This document shows, one piece after another, positions 21,961 to 35,250 of a DNA stretch of 64,000 bases (position 1 is its first letter; the number at the start of each line of letters is the position of its first letter). The translations under genes were made by a program, and so were the position numbers. Below the pieces are notes generated by a model. The model did no database searches and had not been told where the DNA came from. It saw only the letters and a program-made list of their open reading frames with translations. Source of the DNA: Phylloscopus collybita (Eukaryota > Chordata > Aves > Passeriformes > Phylloscopidae); assembly GCA_027886175.1 (NCBI GenBank), contig JAJNNQ010000013.1:434001-498000 (forward strand), written 5' to 3'.

Positions 21961-24925
21961 GCATTACCTCTCCAGGACTGGCATCTCCAAGTTCCCATGC
22001 TGCTCTCATGCCATGTTACACCTCACACATGCTTGATGTCACGGCATAAAAGCCCCAAACATTTGGTGTGCTATCATGTTCCAGGCACCTTGGACTGATA
22101 AATCACACATGTGATAGGTAATTATCCCAAGGGTACCACTAAAGTACCTGTGAATGTATGGGTGGTAAAAGCAAGCTTAAGGTTCTCCTGAAGCTGGCAA
22201 TGTGGGTACAAGCCACTCTATGGTACCATGCCTGGCTGATCAAGATTGTTCCTGAGACAGATGAAGGAATAGCCTGAATGGAAAAAGCAATCCTCCAGGA
22301 TGTTAAATCAGAGCACAACCTTTCAGCAGATGGCATGTTTTTTATAGCTGAGCTCTGGGTCACAAAGGGAAAAACTCAGTTATTCCTCGTGCTGAGAACT
22401 GCTGAAGCTCCAACATCAGAGAGCCCCTCCATGGCAGCAGATGTGAAGGTCAGATTTCCATATTCTGTCAGCTCCAGAACAAGATCACAGTTATCACAGC
22501 TACATACCTGTGTCTCTCAATTTTCTGTGGCACAGCAGCAATATTTGCAAATGCTTCATAAGCCTAGCTGAAATAGACTTGCAGAAGTTGAAGTGTATAT
22601 TAAAATGTAAATAGGAAGAGAGAACAGTTTGTGTAAGATTAGGGTGAGAAATATAAATATATGATGATTATAAAACCTGATGTAATGCAACATGGCAGGG
22701 AGGGGCCCTAGGGCTGAAATAAACTAGATTCCACTCTTTAAACTACATTATGCAAGAGTGAAGATATATAAATTGAGAAAAGTAATGCAGTAATAAAAAT
22801 GTTTTGGAAAGTGAGACAGGGTGAACCAACAGTTTTTAACCCCATATGAATTTCCTGCCAATATCTTTGGATATGAGTTTTATCTTGTCCTTGTTTCTTT
22901 CAAGAGTATTTAAATTTTGAAAGGATTTGTGGTTTATTTTTTTTCTTTCAACTGAGTTGAATATGCAAATAACCCCAACAAAGAAGAAATTATCATTAGC
23001 TGAAGCACAGATGGAGAATTTGTACTACAATGTGATCTGAGTGCTTGTGCTCCCCTCAAGTCCTTTTGCAATCAGCCCATGGGAGAGCATGCACCCCCAC
23101 GAACAGTTGCACAGGCATCTTTCTGCTTAGATGTTTCAGGGACAGATTGCAGCAGCAATCAGATAGCAAGGAAAGAAACACAGAGAGGTGCCCTCACATG
23201 GGGCAAGGACATGAGCACTACTGCTGACAGGGCTTACCTCCACCGGCAAGGGTCCAGTCCCTCCACCTCACCACTCCTTCTGCTTCAGTCTATGAACTTA
23301 CTCTTTTGTGATCACAGATGTCTGCTATTTGTGATGGATCTGCAGAGAGGCATGGCTGTGTTTATTATACAGCCAAAATTTGCTGCACTGGAAGGAACTT
23401 AAAAGCTGCTCTGGCCTACAGCCCAGTAATGAGCTGCATCAATCAGTTTCAATAACACTCTGGAATCGAATACACGGATCTCAGCATGCAGAGCCAGCAT
23501 TAGTGTGTTTACACGCCCATGAAAGAAGTACAGGCCTTTCCATTTTATTGACTGGGAAACTAAGTCAAAAGACATCAGCAGCCTGGTTCTGTTGCCATGG
23601 AAGTTGATAGCAAAAATCCCTTTTACAGTCACAGAAAATGAAAGGTTGAGTGAGAATTGATACATCTCAACAGAAATGCCAAATCTGTTGGCTCCTAAGC
23701 TTTCATAATTAAGCCCATCCTTTGTTTTGTTCCATGTTAGGCACCAGGGGTCTGTCATGATCAGTACTTTCTCTCTGCTGCACATCTGTTATGCTTCAGA
23801 GGAAAGTAACTCTTTTATCTGTAATGAACAGGTAGAGATTTCCAGCCATGTACTGCAGGAAAGGAGATAGAAGTGGTCTTCTTTGGTCAATGGTACTTAT
23901 CCTGGAGGGAGAATTTGCATTCCTTTAGTATCTGTAGGTATTATTTGATATGTATTATAGGTGGGAGAAGTATTAAACCTCCAAAATCACATATGGTGTA
24001 TTGGGTGTGTCTTCAGTCACTCATATTTAGCAAGGAGGTCAGACAGCTCTCTGTAGAGGAAAAAAAAAAAAAAAGAAAGTGCCTTCCTTGGATTAGAATA
24101 CTGTTCTTTAATGTCATAAAGTTACACATTCTTCATAAATTATGGGTAATATCAAGGGAGTGAGAAGTTATCACTCAGCAGTATCTCTTCATCAACAAGT
24201 TGCCTTCTGAGCATAAAAGGACACTGCTGTGCCAGAGCAGATTAAATTCTTTGCTCATTTTCCTCTTTATTCTGAGTATGGCATTGGTACCATGCATCCA
24301 GCTGTTTGAACAGAGAGGATTAACCTCCTCCAGGGGCTAATTATACTGCCCAGCTGTCTGCTGCCATTGCAGAGCTGCTAAGGACCCCAACCAGGAACAC
24401 ACATGCTGTTGTACTGAGTGTCCTTGTTTCAGGTGAGGGCTCCTGGCCTTTCCAAAGATGTGGATTTCAGTATCTCAGAGAACTGGCTGTTCTACTCTCA
24501 TGGAGATTTCTGGTTGCTGAGGCTCACATCTGGTCACTCTGCACAGGCAGCCCATAGGAGTGAGCCACAGATGAAATGTGGTGAGATCAGGTTGTTCTTC
24601 ACTGGGCTCTGTGAATCAACCTTGTTGTGCGTCAAGAGATGTACATGTCAAGTCTATGAACTGGGATGCTACCAAATCCTGGGCATTGCAGGTGTCCTAG
24701 ATCATCAATCCCTGCACTTAACTTTGGGATCTTGAAGACTGGTGCTCTAAAGGTCTCCAAACACTGGTGGTCTGACCCCCAGCTGGAGCATGATGATCAT
24801 CCACACCACACCTCCTCTGTGTCAGTGGTAAAACAGGGTAACAGTAAAGAAAGAGCAATTACAATCACTGCTGTAATCTCTGTATTTCTGATCCAAATTC
24901 TTCCTATTTCTGCAAGGTGCTGTAC

Positions 24926-24949
24926 CTATATTACAATACTGTAATATAG
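24926..24949. repeat. 10-bp inverted repeat, 4-base loop
   Basis: CTATATTACA and TGTAATATAG are perfect reverse complements around ATAC. Being A/T-rich, it could arise by chance. Confidence 0.7.
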
Positions 24950-24993
24950 AAAATCTGATAAAATGTTTACTGAATTCACCTCAGGTAAAAGAG

Positions 24994-25013
24994 AAAAAAA
25001 AAAAAAAAAAAAA
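24994..25013 (+). repeat. Poly(A) tract, 20 bases
   Basis: An uninterrupted A run with no recognised retrotransposed gene upstream. A T-rich run follows at 25,242-25,258. Confidence 0.9.
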
Positions 25014-26068
25014 GGAGCTGTTTGGGGAGCCATTCCCAACCAAAAAATAAATGGACAATATGCATCCAGGTTGGTTGCCTGGAGGGAATCTCCCAAGTGC
25101 ATAAAGACTGGTGGACAAAACAGTGAGAGGAACAAAGGTTTCCCTCTGGCTGAGGACCATGAGTCAAAAGTTTGCACAAAAATCAAAGTAGTTTTCTTTT
25201 TATTGGCTGCAGATGGACATTCTTTAAATCAAACATCTATTCTTTTTTTTTTTTTTTCTTTTTTGCATGCTGATGGAGAGTGGAGGGTGGAGAAAAGGGC
25301 AAAGTAAATGATGCACTGAAAAATGTCTATTTAACTGTGGGAAGAAGTCCTTGAAAATTAGAAGGCAAATTTGAAAGCATACAATTTTAGAAAAATGATC
25401 TTTTAACCTCAGAAATATTTTCCAGCTAAATTTCATATTGTGTCAGGGTATAGTGAAGTGTGACTACAATACAAGTTTTCAAATAATACCTTGAATTACA
25501 GCCACAGCTGTAAAAGTGCACACTAGCATATTTTGAAAATGACATTAAAATTTAAGCCTATTTGTTACCATTAAAGAGCAAGCTGAAACATAACAGAAGA
25601 CTGTTTCTAAATCTGTTTGCAGTGTACTGCTTCTCCAGCTTCCACAGACCTCTCTGTTAGGAGGAAGATTTGGGTCGGATTTAGTTCTTCTCATCTTTGT
25701 GATTAAGGCAATGATTGGAAAAATCACTTTAAGATATTACGAGTGATATACATGCTTACAATCTGAAGCCCAAGGGACTGTTTTTCCATGTGCACAAGCC
25801 TTGCTGACCCAGATTTCCATCTTTTCAGTGCTTTCCCAACGCGTAATAATAGCAACAGGACATGCATGTTTGTTTCTGGTATGTTTGAAAATTGGGAGAG
25901 TCTGGTTCATAGTGATCTAAACACAAAGGAGCTGGAAACTGGGTTTTTGCAGTCATTTCTTTTAACACTGTGAGATAGAATATGAAATGCTCCACCAAGA
26001 ATATGGAGATTGTATATATCAGTGCCCATAAAATATGATGATTATTTTCCCACTGAAGAAGTTTCAGT

Positions 26069-26157
26069 TAAAAAACAAACAAACAAACAAAAAACCACCC
26101 CCAAAACCAAAACAAAACAAAAAAAACCCCACCACCACAACAAAAAAACACAAACCA
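26069..26157 (+). repeat. A/C-rich low-complexity tract
   Basis: About 90 bp of only A and C with CAAA, CCAAAA and CCACCA units. It is the composition complement of the T/G tracts at 3.5 and 63.4 kb. Confidence 0.9.
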
Positions 26158-26663
26158 CATTAATTTTTCATGTAGAAACTGCACTAGAAGATTTTGCAAT
26201 CATAAGTTAAGAGTATGACTACCATTTAATGTTAAATCAATTTCTTGATCAAAGGTAATTGATATGTAGTGTGGGGATAACTATTATTTGTTCAGAGCTC
26301 AAAGCTGTTAGATATCTACTGAGGAGAGCAAAGTGATGTAAAAAGAAAAGACAAAGAGGACAAAAAAAGGGATGAAGGCAAACCAAAACACATATGACCA
26401 GTCTTCTGAAACTCGCAGGAATATTGCATTTCCAACACTTAAATTATGCATCATGAATACTTCTTCTGATGCATTTAGCCCACACTCCCATTTTTAATTT
26501 GTGAATCAGTTGCAAAACAGTCTCAGATTTAACATTATTCATCGATAACCTAAAAACACAGTACGAAAGTTGATCTGCAAGCTCCTAAACTTCTGGATGT
26601 TTTCATTCCTAGTAACTCCACTACCGGCATACACATCCAGAATGAAAAAGAGGATCTTTTGTT

Positions 26664-26702
26664 ATTGTGCCAAACATCCAATTTTGGATTGTTTGGCACA
26701 AT
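26664..26702. repeat. Near-perfect 39-bp palindrome
   Basis: ATTGTGCCAAACATCCAA (26664-26681) faces TTGGATTGTTTGGCACAAT (26684-26702); the arms are complementary apart from one extra base, with a 2-base centre. The stem extends by one more pair at 26663/26703. Confidence 0.85.
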
Positions 26703-28179
26703 ACATTCACTAAGATTTATCTCACATGCAACCACTGCCCCATGGAACTTGATTGAGAAAAAGCTGTCACATAAAACTCTTGTCTGTGGTTTTGTCAGGC
26801 TGCCTATGAACTGTGCAAGACAACTACCTGACTTTCTGTGGCCTATATCCCCTACTGTTTCATTACCTACATAAAATTGTGACAACAGAAAAATACTACC
26901 AGCTGTTACAAAAAGCGTTCTCCATGGCTTGAAAATGGAATTTGTTGCATGAAAACTGGGTACATCCCTCTGCCAAGCTCTGGTCCAGAAGAAGTAATGA
27001 ATCATGCCAGTGACACAGATGGGGCTGGACAAATTCAGAATGTGAATGGATGGTGCTTTGTAACTTAGACTCATTTAATGCCAGTATCACATGAATAGGC
27101 AAACAGATCAGAATAGAATTATCACATCCCACATTTGTGAGGTCTGACTCCACACTTTCATAAACATAGCTTAAAATGAGGCTTATTGAAATTTTTACAT
27201 GGAGTTCCCAAATACTTTCCTGGAATATGACTGTCATGTTACTGTTTCATATTTCTCTTAAGGCTCTTTGCTGTATATTGGATGAGTACCAGGTAGGTAA
27301 TGCTTCTTCGGCAATGTCACATTTCCAAAGGAAAAAAATCAAACCAAAGGACTTAAATGTAACCTGATCATATCTTTCCTGTGCAGTCTCTGAGTGAACC
27401 AAATATCATGGCAGAACCCTTCTTATAGCAGCTGTACTTTTTGTGGCTTACAGGAGCAACCAGAAGCTCTCCCAGCTGCATGTGGGGAATAGGACATTTC
27501 CACAGCTCATGGTTATTGCCCTTGCTGACAGGGCTGCCTTAGTCTATCTGGACCTGAGTAGGCAAAGGATCCAGACGTACCCTTGAAGTCCCAAAGAAGG
27601 CACTGGAATATAAAAGTATGCCTGCAGCTTTGTGTGGATTTATGTGCTCTGCTGAGCTTAATTTTGCTGTAAAATGGAGTCCCTACCCCTCTCGTGCTTT
27701 TGTTGTACTCAGTAGGATTCCAGATAAGGCTGTATTGAGTATGCTTTAAAATCACCATGATATTATTGAGAGAAAATGATAAGACAGAGTAATAATCATA
27801 ATAAAAATCTCATTTTTCCTTAAGCTAGCTCCATTTAAATTCAGTGGAGCTGCATAGATCTCATTTGGGACTATTATTTTCTATTAACTTTTGTTGTAGA
27901 TCTAGGATTTCATACAAATACTTAAAAATTGAAGAGAACACAATTACCACATGCCAATTCTGTGTTCTAGAATGGGGTCAATTACTCTGCTTTGAGTTGG
28001 CAACCAAGTACAATAAAAGCAAAAGAACTACACTGAATATCTAGCAGTTCATTTACTTTGTAGAGGTAAAAGGCAGCCGTAAGATTTACTACAAACCCAA
28101 AATTACACCTACTGTGGTGGACTGAACTGATAGCACAGGACTTGCAGAGGACATGTGGTCTCTTCTCCCAAGTAAAAGT

Positions 28180-28440
28180 GGCAAGATGAGAAAAAATGGC
28201 CTCAAGTTGCACCAGGGGAGGCTTAGATGGAAGTTAGAAAATATTTCTTCACTGAAATGGTGAATCAGGCATTGGAACAGGCTGGAATAGGGAAGTGATG
28301 GAATCACTGTCCTTGGAAGTGTTCAAAAGACACGGATGTGGCATGAGGTGATATAGTTTAATGGAGAACACAGGGGTGCTGAGTTAACGTTTTGACTCAG
28401 TGATCTTAGAGGTCTTTGGTAACCTTAATGATTCCATGTG
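28180..28440 (+). mobile_element. CR1 LINE fragment, 3' end
   Basis: About 260 bp of CR1 3' untranslated sequence in forward orientation: 'cctcaagttgcaccagggga', 'tttcttcactgaaatggtga' and 'gatcttagaggtctttggta' occur in the expected order. The end is diverged, without a clean terminal repeat. Confidence 0.85.
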
Positions 28441-31400
28441 TGTTGAACGATATTTGAGAGCAGATGCCAGCAGAAATAGCCTTTGTACACAAATATTTTT
28501 GTATATTATTCATGTTTGTTTACAATTTATGCATATACATTTACCTATATATAAACATGCAAATAATTATAGGTGTATATTTAATGTTCTTTGTCTTCAA
28601 GGATTTTATACCCTTCTGACTTACTCCAATGAGTTTACAAACTATGAAAGCCAAAGCAGGTCAGGAAGAAGAGGATTTATTTTAATGCCCTCTGATTTCT
28701 GTGCAGTTTCTTTTGCCTGTGAATACAGCCATCAGAAAAAATTCTGCCTGAATTCATGATATCCATTTTGCTGCTGACTGCAGCAAAAAGCAGCCCTTCA
28801 GTGACTGCCAGCCAGATAAAGCACAGGACGAGCTTCCTGCCTGTACCTACGCCTGGTCTGGAGAGATGGTAAAAGGTTTTCATATCAAATGTCTTCAGTT
28901 AATTAAAACAAGGGCAGAGAGAAAAAGGTCTAACTAGTAAAGTAGCTGCCTCCCCTGTGCTTCCAGCAAGCCCAGCTGCTTGTAGAGACATGCATAAACT
29001 CTAAACCAATTTTTCATTAATGAAATTTTCCATTCCAGCTCCACTGATGCAGAGGTTTCTGCTTTCAGGCCCCTTGCTGTGTTGCAGAGCTTGTTATCAG
29101 TTATTATTCATCTGTCCTCAATTCAGTGATCAGATCTGTCTACTGCTGCTTTAGGAGTCAAAGAATCTAGCCAAACTTACTGAGAGAAAAATATAAAGCA
29201 GGAAAACATAACCATTGCACAAAATGCTTTTCCTGTGGGATGCCAATCTCACCCTGACATCATGTAGATAAGAAATAATTTTCAATCAACAAAGACAGGG
29301 CCACTGCAGATGAAGCCTGAGACAAACAGAACAAAAAGTCATGCTGTCCTCCTCCTCAGCAGAGCTGATCCTGAACACTTCTCAGAGATATGTGTGACTG
29401 TGAAGTACCATCTCAGCAGAGTTCCCACCACCATCCTTCATCGTTTTTCCTCAGAGTGCGAGCAGCTAAGAAGGTGCAAATAGGAATATTAAGCTCTCTT
29501 GTTGAGGCACTGTTCCAGAGGGGAACTGTCCCAACAGCTGCTACTTCCTGGTGCTGAAAAGCTAGTGGCTGCTGAGACAGAAGGAAAACACTGAGATGTG
29601 GGGCATTCTTGCATCTTTATGTGCACATAAAGCTCACTCAGGAAAGCTCACTCCTCATGCAGGAATTTCTATGCAGCTTTGTGAGGCTTGAACAAGCCTG
29701 AATACCCATGTCTGTTCCTTCTGCTGCAAGGATTACCTTTTATAGAAACCAAAAGGCTGAGGTGCAAATGGAGACAGAATTGTGACATACAGCCACCTTT
29801 GGGAGGATGATTCCAAGAGTTCTGCCTGGCCTTGAGGACAGGGTTGCCTCTGCTCCCCTTTGTCTCTCCCTGGCCAGCTGTGCAAACCATGCCATGTAAA
29901 AGAGCATGGCTTCCAAAAGAGACATCTGGAAAACTGGGTCACAATTTAAAATAAGAGCCATCTGTAGGTGATAAGGTCCTTTTGATAGTGTGGCTGATCT
30001 GGCAGTGCCCATGCAAAGTGGAAATGTGCCCTGCATGAACTCCCTCTATCTGTATGCTTTGTGACCCAGAAGTGCAGAGACTTGGAATTAATAACAGTAG
30101 AATCTGAGTCTCCATTTATGTCTGGCTAAAAAAGAGAGAGAGAGAGATAGATGAGTAAAAGTATTCTCATGTAACAAGATGGTTAGATTCATGAAGTGAA
30201 TCCAATTACAGAAAACCACCTAAATCCATGAAGAAGAAGGAGGAAGAAAGTGAAGAAGGATGAACACCCAAAATCCTCCATCTTGACTCATATGTATTAC
30301 TATACACTAAAACCTCAAATTCTAAGTTTCTAGGACTCCAACAGTAAGTGTGCACTTTTTTTTATTTTTTATTTTTTTTCTCACCAAGAGCTACCCAAAC
30401 GTGACAAGGACGTTTATTCGAGGACATTGATAAGTTTTGGTGTGTCAGACACAGACCAGTGATCACAGTTATGTTGATCTGTGTTGGCTCACACATCACC
30501 GTTCATCTATCTTACTATTTATTTATTGTACTATAACTTAGAAACTGAAATCCTTTTTATTTCCACAACTTGACAAACTGTTCATTTCTGGAACTCTTAG
30601 CTGGAAACTGTAATTACCAAAGCCAGGATATGTTCAAAGAAGGACATCAGGAATGACTGAGGAAATGGCATGGCTGCATTAACGAAAAATACTAAAACTG
30701 AACCTAAAAATAGTGAGCACAAACCTCCAGAGCAACCCCTCATCATACATGACCTGTACCCATCTCTAAGTTCTACAGAAAGCCTTAAGCTTGGCTCAGC
30801 ACCCTTCATTTTAAATGCACAAAGCAACTTCCAACAAAGTTCAAATTCACAGCCTCAAATGCCTTGTCATGAGGAGCTGAGCTGAAAAACCAAGGCAAAA
30901 GCTCCTGTACGTGGGAGGTAGGTATGAAAGTAAATCTCTGCTGTTTTCAGCCAAGGGAGAGCTGGGTACCTGCCACTTTGCAAACCCACAGATTTCTGAG
31001 ATTATCCTCTGATGAGCAGACGTTTTCTTTAAATAACATGCTGCAAATTAACAGTTCTCAGAAAACTCTTCTGAACAAGTCCCTGACAAAGTTTCCTCCT
31101 TAACCCTTAAGGTGCTGACTTAATTGAGCAATAGGAAAGGTAGGGCCTGATACAATGATTACCAGTAGGGGTAATAACCTCATGTGGCAATGTGTGGAGG
31201 ATGCCATGCTTGCCATGTTGGAGACAGTGGATAGATTTCTGAGCTCAGAGGCATCTGATTATAGCTATTATCTCCATTTCAAGGCAATTTTCAAGATGTT
31301 TTGTGTTTTGTTTGCTGTTCCAAATGATAAACAAAAAATACGTCTGTGAAATAAAAATCAGGGCAAACTCTTAGTTGTTCCTCTTCTTTGTCAAAATGAA

Positions 31401-32509
31401 TTTGTTGAAATGTTAAAACAAAAAGGAGTACAATTCACAGAATCTCATGTAAGTTGACAAGTTTGTTTTTACTGCCTTGAAATTTTAAGTTTTTCAGAAT
31501 GGACTTCTGGCAAGCAAGAACTAGCATTTCCTTATGAAAAATGTTTCATTGAAAACTCACTGATATCATACAATGGAGAAAAGGCCCAAACTGCATTTTT
31601 TTTAATGGAAACATTTTGTATTTTTGCAAACCAAAGCACACAAGTGTCTCCCAGAGAAGGAATCAAGACCTCTACATGTAAATCAATGTAATTCCATGTA
31701 TTTCAATGCAGCAATGTGAATAATGCTGACAGCAAATCTTGTCCCTTGTGTCTAAAGCAGAATTTCCAGTCAAAAACAGGTTGAAGCCTGGCTCTGTTAA
31801 TACATCTTTCACGTCTCCTTACACTTTTTCTGCATCAACCACAGAAACTCTTGTCTTGAACTGTAATAATCATGTATTTCATCACAACCTTGCTGCTGAT
31901 TCTTCTCAATATGTTGTATACTATCATCACTTTCTTTAATCAAAACACCATCTAGCCTTTTTAAAAAGTTCCATGGGCACTTACTCCATCTGAAGAAGAT
32001 TCCTGCACCACCTTTTGCAGTGTTGTCACACTTTTAATTTAGAAAAGTACAAATTAAGTTAAGGTTTTCTCTCTCATTCCTTTCACTTCCTCCCATTTCA
32101 GTTGTTCACTTGAGTGACTGTGGGTGGGAGTGCCTTTGTTTGTTAACTTTTTCTCTGTGATCATCTCATGGTCCACTTTCCAATGTCTGTGTCTCACACA
32201 CTGCCACTGGTCCATAACCTACAGAACAAGACTCACTGTTGTGCAAAACTGCAGGGCTGTTAGCCCTATTCCCTGTGGAATTTATTCTCTGTATTCTCTC
32301 TTTCATCAGGTTTTTCATCATAACAGTAAAGCATCTAAGTCCAAGGTGTTTTGCCAGTGCCGTTTCACTGAGTTTTGGAGCATTTTACTGGCACAAGTGG
32401 CAGTGGGATGCTGTCCCTAATTGAAAGAGCTATGTAAGTACCTATTCTCGTAGAAGGGCAAGTAGATGAAAAGCTGCTATCAAATGATGTGTGTTGTCAG
32501 AAGTCTGAG
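28441..32509. other. Unique non-coding DNA
   Basis: No gene or interspersed repeat is recognised. It contains a short (AG)n run at 30,131-30,148 and T-rich runs near 30,356-30,380. Confidence 0.45.
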
Positions 32510-32514
32510 CTGTG
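32510..32514 (+). other. Target-site duplication CTGTG, left copy
   Basis: CTGTG directly before the LTR; repeated at 33211-33215 directly after it. Confidence 0.75.
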
Positions 32515-33210
32515 TGTCTTAGTTTGGAAAGACAGGTATCTGCCAGGGAAAGCTGGTGTTTCCCTTGGAATGGAGAATGTAAACCCCTCACCCCTGCCAA
32601 ATTATAATTTTGCAATTAAGAGTTTTCAGGCAAAGATTTGGGGTTAGGAATAACAGTTTTTTACTAGGAATATTAACAAAACAAATGTAGTAGAAAAAAG
32701 AGTCAGAGCTACAACCTGACCCCCTGTTGGTCAGGGTGTTGGAAGCAGTCCAAAAGTGAGTCCTCCTGGAGTGGCAGATGTGGTTCTGTTGGAGTGGAGA
32801 TGATCCTGAGAGAAAAAAGGCCCAGTGATGGTGAGAAGGGTCCAGTCTTCTTCCTCCAGGAATCCAGTGGAACCAGATACCTCGGGTTCCTACATCTCAG
32901 TTTTTATCCAGGTAGGAATGGTTGGCTCCTCCCCGCCCCACTGGGTGGAGCATCTCACAATGGGATGATGGAATGTGTCCTGTCCTTGGTGAGCCTTAAT
33001 GGCCCCTTAGCAGAAGATATCCCCCTGGAGGGAGGATGGGTGGTGAAAGAGATAAGAAACACTGCCCCACCTGGTTTTAACAGCTGGCCCCTTATCAAAA
33101 GGCACCTGCCCCCCTCCACCCAGAGTTACAAGAGATAAAGGAAAATATCTCCCCAACTGCTTTCAGCAGATGAAATAGAATACACATTTTTGGTTCCATA
33201 ACCCAAGACA
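32515..33210 (-). mobile_element. Solo LTR, copy 1 (about 696 bp)
   Basis: Plus-strand ends are TGTCTTAGTTTGG and CATAACCCAAGACA, an imperfect terminal inverted repeat, flanked by a perfect 5-bp duplication CTGTG, which suits an ERVL-type element. A second copy of the same family lies at 59310-60046 in the opposite orientation. I assign the minus strand as sense because a TATA-like GGATAAAAACTG then falls in mid-element (complement of about 32898-32909); this is tentative. No retroviral genes are present. The 114-codon forward open frame at 32794-33138 lies wholly inside the LTR and has a counterpart in copy 2, which is repeat homology, not a gene. Confidence 0.82.
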
Positions 33211-33215
33211 CTGTG
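33211..33215 (+). other. Target-site duplication CTGTG, right copy
   Basis: Identical to 32510-32514. Confidence 0.75.
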
Positions 33216-35149
33216 GTAATAAAATTTGTTCTTCCCAAGCTGTTTCCTTGATTGCTTCCCATGTTCAAACACATATGTTATCAGCTGAAAAATGATGTAA
33301 AAATAACAATTATCATAAGTTAAAAAAATACTCCGACAAAGGAATACCTTCTTGTAGCATGGTCATAGCATATTGCCAACAAAAAGACAGGACTTTTTAA
33401 AAGATTCCTTTGGAACTAGATTGTCATAAGCTCTGAGCACCTCTTGAGCCTGAATGCTTCAAGAGGCTTTTGAGAAATGTGCAGGTGGAGTAATTCAGGG
33501 CTGTGGGCTGTGGAAGTGGAATGGAACAGAGGTTAGAAAAGTTTTTTGCCCAGGTGCATTTCAGTCCAGATACCAAAGAGTACGCTAACTATACTACCCT
33601 GCTCCTTGGAAAAGTGGTCCCTAAACAGGAAAATAGGAACTGAGGACTTCTGAGAACCCCGTGAATCTTTTGTTTTAGTACTTGCTAGGATGCTGGTAAA
33701 ATCCAGAGCCTTTGTTTCTCTGGATACATGATGGATCTGGATATAGATGTGGATATGCATCTGGATATGGATCTGAATACGGATTTGGCTCCATTCTTCA
33801 CAACACTGTTGGCTCTCAACTTTTAGTCTCCTCCGAGTGCTAGTTTTGTCTTCAGTATCTCCTACTATGAGAATCCCTATCTGCTGACATATTTCTACCA
33901 CATTCCCTAATAGAAAGCTTTCTTCATGTTATTTTCTGTGCCTTTTAGATGTAAGAGCTGGGATGAGGAACTTCAGTTTGCAATAGGCATACACTGGGGA
34001 GTTCTGAGACAGTCATAGTTAGCATCTGAAATAAAAACAATCTGAAGGAGAAAACCAGGCAAAAATTGGAAAACAAAAATTCTATACTTACTGTATTTAG
34101 CATCAGTTGTACTGAAGCTGCAATTATCCTCAAGAGTACATTAGAAATCTTGGGACATTGAACTACAAATGCATAATTCAGACCCATTCTTGTAAATGGG
34201 ACTCACTGTTATATTTGCATATTAATATTCCCAAATCTCATCACAGCTCCAGTTTATTGAAAATGGCTAGCTCTCTAGAAGAAAAACTAGATGATATTTC
34301 TATGTAAATATTTATTCCAAGATGTATATCCTTCATATAGAAACAATCAGGAAAAGACAACATGTAGTGAATTTACTAATAACAAAACCAACAGAAGCAA
34401 AGGGTTTGTCTTTTCCAGTGAAATCAGAGTTCTGAGAGCAGGACCTTTATTTGGTATTCCTGTCCAATGTCCAGTGTTAATGGTTGTTAACAGCAAAGTG
34501 TGCATTGATATCATCCTGTTCTTGCTCAAAGAACCCTGACTCATTCAACACAACACATGCAAAACATCCTGCAGTTCAATGGTGCTGAGGTATACCTTTG
34601 CCAAAAACTATATTAAATATTCGTCATCAGGGTTTCAAAGACGCACTTCACTGCATAAACCTACAGAACTTGAAGAAAAACATGAATCCTTCCACCCATC
34701 TCCACGGGAATGCAGGGTAATGATGTTCTTGAAGGAGATGACACAGCAGTTGTCAATTTGTCCTTATCCCAGGCTGCAGCTGCCCTTTTACCTTGGTAAG
34801 GCCAGAGCCAATAAGAATCAATCAGTTCCAGCATTAGCCTCCACCAGACCTCTTGTAAATTACCTTTCAAACTAACATAGAGAAATAGCATCATCTATCA
34901 TAATGTACCTTAGCTGAATGAAGAAGACTTCAGAAAATTAATTTACTAAGGTACTGAGGATAGAACAGAGAAACTTTAGGTAGCAATAAGTTTTATTTTA
35001 ATTAATAGGACAAACTCATCTCAGTAACATGAGACACTGCCTGAGCTCAGTTCTTTGCTTGTAGATCTTCATCAAGCTCCCAAATGAGCCAGATCAATAG
35101 GAATAGACATAATTTTTGATATAAAGCCCCTATTTTATTTATAGTTTTC
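33216..35149. other. Unique non-coding DNA
   Basis: No gene is recognised. It contains the hexamer-based GGAT minisatellite listed next. Other open frames (33945-34187 and 34291-34539) show no known features. Confidence 0.45.
33719..33788 (+). repeat. Hexamer-based GGATNT minisatellite
   Basis: About eleven hexamers in register, alternating GGATCT, GGATAT, AGATGT, GGATAT, GCATCT and so on, giving a rough 12-bp period. On the minus strand it reads as an Ile-His/Ile-Gln dipeptide run within an open frame at 33533-33901, which I consider spurious. Confidence 0.85.
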
Positions 35150-35250
35150 ATAACTCAAGGCCATGTTTGGTGGGGCTTTGAGCAACCTGGGCTAATGGGA
35201 GGTGTCCCTGCCCATGGCAGGGGTGTTGGAACTAGATGTTAAGGAGACCT
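35150..35250 (+). mobile_element. CR1 LINE scrap, 3' end
   Basis: About 100 bp with 'ggtggggctttgagcaacct' and 'tccctgcccatggcaggggt', the conserved CR1 3' blocks. The terminal repeat is missing. Confidence 0.8.

Larger units (their letters stand above)
21961..28179. other. Long unique non-coding stretch
   Basis: No gene is recognised over 6 kb. Simple repeats, two hairpins and a low-complexity tract are listed separately. Two longer minus-strand frames occur, 23399-23785 (128 codons) and 26550-27074 (174 codons); neither shows a known domain, and frames of this length are expected by chance in 64 kb. Confidence 0.45.

Noticed and set aside
23380..23430. Short CR1-like segment ('actggaaggaacttaaaagc')
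   Set aside because: Only about 20-30 bases resemble the reversed CR1 end, too little to support a call.
23399..23785. 128-codon minus-strand open frame
   Set aside because: No recognised domain; length within chance; no repeat or splice context.
32794..33138. 114-codon forward frame similar to the frame at 59379-59684
   Set aside because: The similarity is due to both lying in copies of one LTR; nothing resembles a retroviral or host protein.
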